DNA from: Caryophanales bacterium UBA7278
GTDB lineage: Bacteria > Bacillota_I > Bacilli_A > RFN20 > CAG-826
Reading direction: 5' to 3'
NCBI GenBank assembly: GCA_002472275.1
Contig: DKRQ01000019.1
Span: 1-64,000, forward strand
Length of the DNA: 64,000 bases
The translations under genes and the position numbers were made by a program. Each line of letters begins with the position of its first letter. Within the stretch, counting starts at the first letter, position 1. Of the stretch, positions 57,960 to 64,000 are shown piece after piece. The notes beneath the pieces were generated by a model. That model was given only the letters and a program-made list of their open reading frames with translations, ran no database searches and had not been told where the DNA came from.

Positions 57960-57990
57960 TGGCGTTTTTGTGACACGGTTTTGTTATCAT
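57960..57990 (+). promoter_or_regulatory. Shared regulon promoter, site C
   Basis: TGGCGTTTTTGTGACA begins 25 nt before TATCAT (57985-57990), directly after repeat unit 2 and upstream of the second Nif11-like gene. Confidence 0.6.
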
Positions 57991-58015
57991 ATATGCATCA
58001 AAGGAGAGCCTACCG

Positions 58016-58303
58016 ATGAACAACGAATTATTAAAAGGCTTAAGCGAAGAGCAAATCGCCAAAGTCAAAGCGTGCAAAAACAGCGAAGAATTATTAGCTT
58101 TCGCTAAAGAAGAAGGGATCGAACTCAACGACGAACAGTTAGAAGCCGTTAGCGGTGGGTGCGGCAAGTCAAAAGAATGGTACGAAATTGACGATATGCA
58201 ATGTCCGGAATGTCTTAATAGACACTGCATGGAAAAAGTGTCCGACGCATGGTATCGATGCAAGTACTGCAAAAAGATTACCGTTAACAAAAACCTTCAA
58301 TAA
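58016..58303 (+). CDS. Nif11-like leader peptide with zinc-ribbon-like cargo
   Basis: A 95-residue protein. The leader (ELLKGLSEEQIAKVKACKN, LNDEQLEAVSGG) matches that of the 4423 gene closely at the protein level, though codons differ and are more AT-rich. The cargo contains MQCPECLNRHCM and YRCKYCKK, again two CxxC pairs, plus one extra Cys just after the double Gly and another in NRHC. AAAGGAGAG precedes the ATG. It lies between repeat units 2 and 3 and has promoter type C, so its expression should follow the NHLM export operon. Cleavage after VSGG by the C39 exporter is inferred. Confidence 0.8.
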   Translation: MNNELLKGLSEEQIAKVKACKNSEELLAFAKEEGIELNDEQLEAVSGGCGKSKEWYEIDDMQCPECLNRHCMEKVSDAWYRCKYCKKITVNKNLQ

Positions 58304-58321
58304 GAATTTGCCAACAGACAA

Positions 58322-58686
58322 GACCGTCCCACGTGGGCGGTTTTTTCACGCTCGTCCGTCCTCGTCCTAGACCCATTCAGAACCATCGACGTCGAAGCAG
58401 CCTTATATACCCGTATATAACTCGTTCTAACTCACCCAGGTCGGTCCACGTCTTACGATCGTCCTCGTGGCTGGCAAATGTTAGGCGTCGTCCGAATCGC
58501 GTCACATGGCTCGAATATGGGCTTCGACGGAGAGAGCGGAGTTTGTTCTTTTTCGGAGAATTGTCGTCGTCATGGGACACCGCACCTGTGTCAGGACGAG
58601 AGCAATTCTCCCCGTTCATACGAAGACCGTTCTCCCCGAAACACGAAGCAACAAACCGACAAGACCGTCCCATGTGGGCGGTTTTT
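58322..58686 (+). repeat. Structured repeat unit 3
   Basis: A 365-bp unit with frame hairpins at 58322-58346 and 58663-58686, palindrome TTATATAC-CC-GTATATAA at 58403-58420, and stems CGTC/GACG and GACAC/GTGTC at 58568-58598. The sequence between is diverged from units 1 and 2, but element order and spacing are kept. Confidence 0.7.
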
Positions 58687-58842
58687 CGTATCCTTAATGG
58701 ATGCCACGCCGGTTTTCTTTATTCTCCGGTATCAAGGAACGTAGCTATGCTGCTAGGCGGAGAACCATTTATCGATTTTAGCGCCTCTTTGCATCATACT
58801 AGAGGTCTTTGTCCGGACTTTCATCTTTGCGTTCGACGACGA

Positions 58843-58877
58843 GATATTTTGAAAAATAAGGACAGTTTCAAAATATC
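58843..58877. repeat. Perfect 12-bp inverted repeat
   Basis: GATATTTTGAAA and TTTCAAAATATC with an 11-nt spacer, just downstream of the LysR stop. There is no U-run on either strand, so a terminator is doubtful. Confidence 0.45.
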
Positions 58878-58892
58878 AATTTGCGCTGTATT

Positions 58893-59789
58893 TTAGATTT
58901 TGCGCATCTTTTCTTTCCTGATTTCATCGATGAATGACTTCAACAAAACCGACTGCGGATGCGTTTTGTTGACAATAGCCACGACCTTGCGTTTGTCTAA
59001 TGGCGCTTCGAGGTGAAGCTCGATGACGTCGCCATTTTCCAATGCTTGCTTGACCAGAGAGCGAGGCGAAATCCCCACCCCATAATTATGTTTCACCATT
59101 TGAACAATCATATGGGCAGCGTCTATTTCTACGGTCGGCTCTACGAAAAGCCCATGGGACTTGAATAGTTCATCTACATATTCTCTTAATTGCATGCGCT
59201 TGTTCAATAATACGAACGGAAGCTTCGATAATTCCTTCAGGCTTAGTTTCTTATCTTTTAAATAGGAGAACTGTTTGCCTGCGATGACGATGTTGTCGAA
59301 CTCCTTTAGTTCATAGGTGGTCTGGTCGTCGTTTCGCGAATATGGCGTGGTAACAAAGGCGATGTCGATGAGCCCGGAATATAGTTTTTGAATGGTTTGG
59401 TTGGAAGATTGCGTGAATAATTTGTATTTCACTTTGGGGTGAGCGCGGTGATACTCGGCCATAAAAGGGAAGAGGAATTCGTCTAAGGCGGTGATGGTGG
59501 CGCCAATGGTGATCTGCCCTTCCTCGACGGAGGTGCTCTTGGAGATGAGGGCTTCGCCTTGCTCAATCAAAGAAAAAGCGGAGCGGATATATTCGTACAA
59601 GGTCTCGCCCTCTTGCGTCAATTCCATCCCATATTTCGAGCGGACGAAAAGATGGCAGCCGAGTTCATCTTCTAATATTTTAATGGAACGTGTGACCGCG
59701 GGCTGGGACGTATAAAGCTCTTTGGCGGCTTTTGTCGCGCTTTGGTAACGCGCGACATAGAGGAAGGTCTTGTAATGTTCGTGGTTCAT
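58893..59789 (-). CDS. LysR-family regulator
   Basis: A 298-residue LTTR: HTH at residues 5-62 (FLYVARYQSATKAAKELYTSQPA, VTRSIKILEDELG, LFVRSKYG), then the substrate-binding domain. It is divergent from the lipoprotein/hydrolase/malic enzyme genes, in the usual arrangement for a LysR controlling its neighbour. A dyad ATCAACTTTTGAT overlaps the shared control region (about 59792-59804). The malate-related gene downstream suggests an organic acid effector, as in MleR, but this is inference. Confidence 0.85.
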   Translation of the reverse strand: MNHEHYKTFLYVARYQSATKAAKELYTSQPAVTRSIKILEDELGCHLFVRSKYGMELTQEGETLYEYIRSAFSLIEQGEALISKSTSVEEGQITIGATITALDEFLFPFMAEYHRAHPKVKYKLFTQSSNQTIQKLYSGLIDIAFVTTPYSRNDDQTTYELKEFDNIVIAGKQFSYLKDKKLSLKELSKLPFVLLNKRMQLREYVDELFKSHGLFVEPTVEIDAAHMIVQMVKHNYGVGISPRSLVKQALENGDVIELHLEAPLDKRKVVAIVNKTHPQSVLLKSFIDEIRKEKMRKI

Positions 59790-59880
59790 GTATCAACTTT
59801 TGATATGAATAGCATAAATATATAATATTTTAGATATAGAAACAACCATCCTTATAATAAGGTCAAATAGGAGGAAACTC
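59790..59880. promoter_or_regulatory. LysR/lipoprotein divergent control region
   Basis: ATCAA-CTT-TTGAT is a LysR-type dyad of the T-N11-A kind. TATAAT at about 59855 is the likely -10 of the lipoprotein operon, before AGGAGG. Confidence 0.55.
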
Positions 59881-60636
59881 ATGAGACGAACAAGGACTTT
59901 TGCTCTTTCTCTTTCCACGGTTTTGCTTGCTTCGTGTGGCCTTATGAAAGGGTTAGAACACGATTTGACCATCGCTATCCGACATAATGGGGATCTTTAT
60001 TTCTCCGGCATCGTCAATGAATTCAACAACGTCATCATGCCTCAAATGGACCCCGCGTTCATCGCTCCTGGGATGAAATTCGCGGGCTATACGCTCGACA
60101 TCGGGTGGAACATCGAGAAAGGCCTCGACGCCTTATATAAAGAAGGTGAGCTCGTCCGCTACCAGAACGTCAAGCAGTACGCATATAACGGCGGGGTGGA
60201 ATTCTTCAGTCAGTTTGTCACCTCTACCACGCCCCTAAGTCTGCAACATTACTTGAAACTCGGCTGGTACAACAAGCCCGCGACGTCTGGGCTAAACGAG
60301 ACGATCATTGGAAAATTAAGCACCCAATTAAACGAATACCTCGCCTCCAAAGGGGCTAGCAAAGAAGAACTTGCCGACTTTGTGGTCAAAGGATATGAAG
60401 GCAACGTCGGCTCCATCGGCTCGCAGATTAACGAAGACGACAATGTCGATGTCTTTATCGGCGCGGCGGCCAACTTGCTTTCCACTGGCGGCGTCGAGTA
60501 TGTGGAGCGCCAAGCCGCGGGCAAGGATTATGGTGGCGTATCGGGTCGATATGTCTATCTCCTCCACGATAAGCCCGCATCCCGCTTGCTTTATGAATAT
60601 TGCCTCTCCGATGCCTTCTACACCATCTTTGAATAA
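59881..60636 (+). CDS. Hypothetical lipoprotein
   Basis: A 251-residue surface lipoprotein with lipobox LLASC at residue 20. The mature part has no domain I recognise; it is rich in Gly, Asn and aromatic residues and has no repeats. AGGAGG precedes the ATG. It is followed 11 nt later by a membrane hydrolase gene, then by the malic enzyme gene, all on one strand, so it belongs to that operon. Confidence 0.7.
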   Translation: MRRTRTFALSLSTVLLASCGLMKGLEHDLTIAIRHNGDLYFSGIVNEFNNVIMPQMDPAFIAPGMKFAGYTLDIGWNIEKGLDALYKEGELVRYQNVKQYAYNGGVEFFSQFVTSTTPLSLQHYLKLGWYNKPATSGLNETIIGKLSTQLNEYLASKGASKEELADFVVKGYEGNVGSIGSQINEDDNVDVFIGAAANLLSTGGVEYVERQAAGKDYGGVSGRYVYLLHDKPASRLLYEYCLSDAFYTIFE

Positions 60637-60647
60637 GGAGAAGAACG

Positions 60648-63050
60648 ATGAGAAAGAAAGCCAAATTTCTGCGTGCCGCGAGCATCCTTAGCTACGTCGC
60701 CGCCTTCTGTTATATGGTCTTATTTGCCGTGTTCTTCGCGGTGAATGATTACCTTTTCGTCGCGTTCCTCATCCTGGGACTCATCGCGTTTTATTCGGGA
60801 CTAGAGTCAAGCTGCGAAGTCCGTTTATTGCCTTTTGATAAGAAGGGCGCGCTTCGTCAGCGCATCAATACTGTTTTCAGTTTCGTGGGCGTTTTGCCGT
60901 TACTTTTCAATCTTCTCTTCCTCTTCAACAAGAAGGAAGACCCATATTTGCTCACCGATAACCCCGATTATCAAGAATACGTGGCTAAGAAGGAAGAAAA
61001 CCCCAAGATCTTCAAGCGTCCGAGCTTCTATCTCTCTATCGCAAGCTTCGCTCTCATTTTGCTTAGCGGCTTCAGCGGAAAGGCGTTTGAAACTAGCTTC
61101 TTCCAGGTTGATGTCGCTGACTTTACGTTAAACAAGCAAATGACGGAAGTTTATGGCAGCGAACCCATCAACGGCACCCGTCACGTCATTGAGAATGATA
61201 GCCTGAAATATGGCGTGACGCTTTATAAACCCCATGCCGCCACGGCTGAAAACAAGGCTCCCGTCATCTTCGTGATGCCTGGGTTTACGCGCACCAAAGC
61301 CACGATGAGCCAATATGCCATCGAATTTTCCAAGCGCGGTGCCGTGGTCTTCGTGATCGACCCAGGAAGCCAAGGCGCGACCACGTTTGCCGGCTATAGC
61401 GAGGATGGCAAGCAAATCTCGCCGACCGTCGAGGCAAACGGTCTTAATTACCTCGTTCATTATGTCTACAACAATAAAGATGATTTCCCCTATATCGACC
61501 GCGACCGCTTCGGGGCGATCGGTCATAGCGCGGGTGGCGGCAACGTCGTGACGACCGCCAGCGAATTCGCGGGTTCTTCCTACCAGACCTCGGTCATCAA
61601 ATCTCTCTATATCTCGGGTTATATCAAGGTCAGCGCCGCGAACAAGTACGCTTCCTTGCACTGCAACGCCGCTCAATCTTATGCCTATTATGACGAAGGC
61701 GCCTTCCGTTACCAGAGCAATACCGAATCCGTCGAGGTCATCAATCTGCGCTTCATCAACGAAGTCAGCGGCACCACGAACGCTTATACAAACGTTACCT
61801 ATGATTATGCTTATGGCCATGCCGATAATGGTACCTATCGCATCGTTCACCGCGAGAACACCAATCATTGCTTCGAGATGTATGATGAACAATCGATCGT
61901 CAATTCGATCTCGTTCTTCCGCGAGACGTTGCACACTGACCCCAACATTTATGACCGCAACCTCACGTGGGCGGGCAAAGAAATCAGCAACGGCATCGCC
62001 CTGGTCATGGGATTTGTCTTCATCACTTCGTTAGCGCCTTTGCTACTGACGATTCCCTTCTTCAAGAAAATAAAAGGCAGAAAATTAGTGCAAATCGGCA
62101 GCGATTATGTTGGCGTGCACCGCGATGGACGCCTCTCCAATACCGATTTGAAGGCGGAAGAGCGGAACAAGAAGAGCTCGATTCCTTCGCGCTTCTCCTT
62201 CACCGGAAAGGCCATCTTCTGGTCGACGACGGTTCTTGGAGCTTTCATCGCTTGTTTCGACTTCATCCCTTTGGCCCGTTTATCGATGGATTGGTTTCCC
62301 GATGCGGCAAATAATGTTTATACCTTCTTCTTCCCGGCACGCATGATGAATGCTGTCTTGCTCTGGGCGGCCGTCAATGGCTTAATCGGCCTCGTCCTGT
62401 TCTTTGGTGTCATCGCCTTGGAGAACCTCGTGGAAAAAACCGTGGCCAAGGCGCAGGGCCGCGAACCGATCTACGATTGGTCGAAACTGAAACCCTTGAA
62501 GATTAATTTCGTCGACTTGCTCAAGACATTGCTTTTGGCGGCTATCCTCTTTGTGACCTTCTATGGCATGGTGGGCCTCAGCTACCTGTTCTTCCATCAG
62601 GATTTCCGTTTCCTCCTCATCTCCGCCGCCCCCTTATCGCCACGTTATTTTGTGACCTGGCTCATCTATTTCCCCATCTTCTTCATCTTCTATATCTCCA
62701 ACTCCATCAAGGTCAATTGTTCCATCGGCCTCGAAGGATGGTCGGAATGGAAGGTCTGCCTCGTCGGCGCTATCTCCAATAGCATCGCCCTCGTCTTCAT
62801 CCTCCTCATCAACTATTCCGCCTTCTTTATTAACGGCGAAGTCTTCTATGGCTATTTTGGCTCGCCGAAAGAAGAAGTGTGGCTCTATATCAACATGGTG
62901 TTCCCTTTGGTGGTGCTCATGTTCGTCCTCCCCATCCTGAACCGCATTTTCTACAAGATCACCAACAAAGCCTATCTTGGGCCGATCGTCACCTGCGCCA
63001 TCTTCATCATGATGTCGCTAAGCGCATCGGTCGCCTATATCCCAATGTAA
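60648..63050 (+). CDS. Membrane protein with extracytoplasmic alpha/beta-hydrolase domain
   Basis: An 800-residue protein. Four or so transmembrane helices occupy residues 1-150, then an alpha/beta-hydrolase domain (about 175-430): VIFVMPGFTRTKAT is the oxyanion-hole strand, GAIGHSAGGGNV holds the nucleophile Ser, and the closing ENTNHCFEMYD supplies the His. Six or more further helices follow (about 445-800). The substrate is not known. It stands between a lipoprotein and malic enzyme under a divergent LysR gene. GGAGAAGAACG precedes the ATG. Confidence 0.72.
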   Translation: MRKKAKFLRAASILSYVAAFCYMVLFAVFFAVNDYLFVAFLILGLIAFYSGLESSCEVRLLPFDKKGALRQRINTVFSFVGVLPLLFNLLFLFNKKEDPYLLTDNPDYQEYVAKKEENPKIFKRPSFYLSIASFALILLSGFSGKAFETSFFQVDVADFTLNKQMTEVYGSEPINGTRHVIENDSLKYGVTLYKPHAATAENKAPVIFVMPGFTRTKATMSQYAIEFSKRGAVVFVIDPGSQGATTFAGYSEDGKQISPTVEANGLNYLVHYVYNNKDDFPYIDRDRFGAIGHSAGGGNVVTTASEFAGSSYQTSVIKSLYISGYIKVSAANKYASLHCNAAQSYAYYDEGAFRYQSNTESVEVINLRFINEVSGTTNAYTNVTYDYAYGHADNGTYRIVHRENTNHCFEMYDEQSIVNSISFFRETLHTDPNIYDRNLTWAGKEISNGIALVMGFVFITSLAPLLLTIPFFKKIKGRKLVQIGSDYVGVHRDGRLSNTDLKAEERNKKSSIPSRFSFTGKAIFWSTTVLGAFIACFDFIPLARLSMDWFPDAANNVYTFFFPARMMNAVLLWAAVNGLIGLVLFFGVIALENLVEKTVAKAQGREPIYDWSKLKPLKINFVDLLKTLLLAAILFVTFYGMVGLSYLFFHQDFRFLLISAAPLSPRYFVTWLIYFPIFFIFYISNSIKVNCSIGLEGWSEWKVCLVGAISNSIALVFILLINYSAFFINGEVFYGYFGSPKEEVWLYINMVFPLVVLMFVLPILNRIFYKITNKAYLGPIVTCAIFIMMSLSASVAYIPM

Positions 63051-63060
63051 GGAGAAAACC

Positions 63061-64000
63061 ATGGATATTTACAAAGAATCGTTAAAGAAACATTACGAAT
63101 GGAAGGGAAAAATTGAAGTTCGCGCCCGAGCTGAAGTCTGTAGTAAAGAAGAATTGATGCTCGCCTACACCCCTGGCGTGGCGGAGGCTTGCCGCGTCAT
63201 TCATGACGATGTCGAAAAAAGCTTCGAGCTGACCCGCCGCTGGAATACCGTCCCCGTCATTACCGATGGTACGGCCGTCCTTGGTCTTGGCGATATCGGC
63301 CCTGAGGCGGGCATGCCCGTCATGGAAGGCAAATGCGCCCTCTTCAAAGCTTTTGGCGATGTGGACGCTTATCCTTTGTGCATCAAAAGCAAAGACGTAG
63401 AAGACATCATCAAGACGATTAAATTGCTCGCGGGTTCTTTCGGTGGCGTGAACTTGGAGGATATCTCCGCGCCCCGTTGCTTCGAAATCGAAACCCGTCT
63501 GAAACAAGAGCTCGATATCCCCGTTTTCCACGATGATCAACATGGAACCGCCATCGTCATCGCAGCCGCCTTGCTTAACGCTTTAAAGCTTGCGAAGAAA
63601 AAAATCGACGAGATCAAAGTGGTCGTTAACGGCGCTGGCGCGGCGGGCATCGCCATCTCGAAGTACCTGATGTCTTTTGGGGTTAAGGAACTAATCGCCG
63701 TCGACCGTTTGGGCATCCTTGTCGCGGGCGATACCCGCTTTAATGAAGCACAGCAAGAACTCGCGAATATCTCCAACCCGAACAAAGTCACTGGCACCTT
63801 GGCTGATGCTATGAAGGGCGCGGATGTCTTCGTTGGCGTCAGCGTCGCCAACTGTGTGAGCAAAGAGATGGTGCGCTCGATGAACCGCGACCCCATCATC
63901 TTCCCCTGCGCGAACCCGCTTCCTGAAATCACGCCGGAAGACGCGAAAGAAGCAGGGGCCTTCATCGTGGGCACTGGTTCGAGCCAATATCCCAACCAAA
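63061..64000 (+). CDS. Malic enzyme (partial, runs off the window)
   Basis: At least 313 residues of an NAD(P)-dependent decarboxylating malate dehydrogenase, converting malate to pyruvate and CO2. The opening is a standard malic domain (LMLAYTPGVAEACRVI, TDGTAVLGLGDIGPEAGMPV), with catalytic Lys in MEGKCALFK, metal-binding Glu-Asp in NLEDISAPRCFEIE, then HDDQHGTAIV. The NAD(P) domain starts at VVVNGAGAAGIAI. The end of the gene lies past 64000. AAGGAGAAAACC precedes the ATG. Third gene of the LysR-controlled operon. Confidence 0.92.
   Translation, partial: MDIYKESLKKHYEWKGKIEVRARAEVCSKEELMLAYTPGVAEACRVIHDDVEKSFELTRRWNTVPVITDGTAVLGLGDIGPEAGMPVMEGKCALFKAFGDVDAYPLCIKSKDVEDIIKTIKLLAGSFGGVNLEDISAPRCFEIETRLKQELDIPVFHDDQHGTAIVIAAALLNALKLAKKKIDEIKVVVNGAGAAGIAISKYLMSFGVKELIAVDRLGILVAGDTRFNEAQQELANISNPNKVTGTLADAMKGADVFVGVSVANCVSKEMVRSMNRDPIIFPCANPLPEITPEDAKEAGAFIVGTGSSQYPNQ

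Larger units (their letters stand above)
57564..58015. other. Gene-free stretch holding repeat unit 2 and promoter C
   Basis: No gene supported. Repeat unit 2 spans 57606-57956 and shared promoter site C follows 4 nt later. Confidence 0.75.
58304..58892. other. Gene-free stretch holding repeat unit 3 and an inverted repeat
   Basis: No gene supported. Repeat unit 3 lies at 58322-58686. A 49-codon reading from 58747 has no family support. A perfect 12-bp inverted repeat sits at 58843-58877. Confidence 0.7.

Noticed and set aside
4366..57990. Calling the shared motif a definite sigma-54 promoter
   Set aside because: Two of six sites lack the -12 GC, and the conserved box 26 nt downstream is not expected at a sigma-54 start site.
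55950..58600. Protein-coding genes in the repeat units (for example from 56046 and 57783)
   Set aside because: The readings diverge after the conserved block, have no ribosome-binding site and no family match; the conservation fits structure better.
55881..58686. CRISPR array
   Set aside because: Only three long non-tandem units with genes between them; no short regular repeats and spacers, no cas genes.
55881..58686. Classical integron
   Set aside because: No integrase or complete attC signature seen in the window; only the cassette-like layout is supported.
58747..58896. A 49-codon reading after repeat unit 3
   Set aside because: No support other than being open; includes the 12-bp inverted repeat.

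Overview
The window looks like a chromosome segment of an uncultured, monoderm, gut-type member of the Bacillota, probably Bacilli/Erysipelotrichia-like (RF39- or Enteromonas-like). The reasons are many lipoproteins with a short signal ending in LLASCGG followed by Ser-rich linkers, no outer-membrane proteins, starch-degrading lipoproteins, a SpoIIE/STAS module and the gene order rpsF-ssb-rpsR. TGA ends many genes and TGG encodes Trp, so the ordinary bacterial code is used. The lineage is an inference from gene content; no rRNA is present.

Layout: 0-2 kb, small cargo-like genes (GNAT, Nudix, DUF4256) separated by near-identical hairpins. 2-4.3 kb, a diguanylate cyclase and an exported C26 peptidase lipoprotein. 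4.4-4.7 kb, a Nif11-like leader peptide gene. 4.8-8.5 kb, minus-strand MmcQ/YjbR and three membrane proteins. 8.7-9.7 kb, a protein of unknown family (copy 1). 9.9-11.8 kb, a LytS-like kinase with an XRE-receiver fusion regulator. 12-15.6 kb, a heterodimeric ABC exporter. 15.6-24.2 kb, an NHLM-type peptide maturation/export operon: radical SAM/SPASM, short HlyD-like adaptor, C39-peptidase ABC exporter, second NHLM ABC exporter, STAS protein, SpoIIE phosphatase/kinase. 24.3-26.8 kb, two tandem paralogues of the 8.7-kb unknown protein. 27-31.9 kb, transporter, acetyltransferases, DUF1295 and a tRNA-Arg. 32-43.5 kb, starch utilisation (two GH13 lipoproteins, an MFS transporter, a subtilase with a starch-binding module and an in-frame stop) with a serine acetyltransferase/fRMsr pair and a nuclease-fold enzyme. 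43.5-47.7 kb, a TetR-controlled iron/corrinoid-type ABC importer plus methyltransferase. 47.9-55.8 kb, housekeeping (TtcA-like, TcdA, TrpS, MutY, PIN protein, rpsF-ssb-rpsR). 55.9-58.7 kb, three copies of a structured ~320-360-bp repeat separating an antiporter gene and a second Nif11-like peptide gene. 58.9-64 kb, a LysR locus with a lipoprotein, a membrane hydrolase and a partial malic enzyme.

The most interesting result is a shared promoter architecture at six places. TGGC lies 25-26 nt upstream of a TAGAAT/TATCAT-like box, with a TTTGT-GCA block between. It precedes the radical SAM export operon, both dispersed Nif11-like peptide genes and all three copies of the unknown paralogue family. 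This points to one regulon in which an NHLM exporter, a partner-switching signalling pair, peptides carrying zinc-ribbon-like CxxC pairs, and an undescribed protein family work together.

Other signals: at least twelve genes appear to be transcribed without a leader (a -10 box 6-12 nt before the start codon and no Shine-Dalgarno sequence), and the antiporter has a leader that folds up its own ribosome-binding site.
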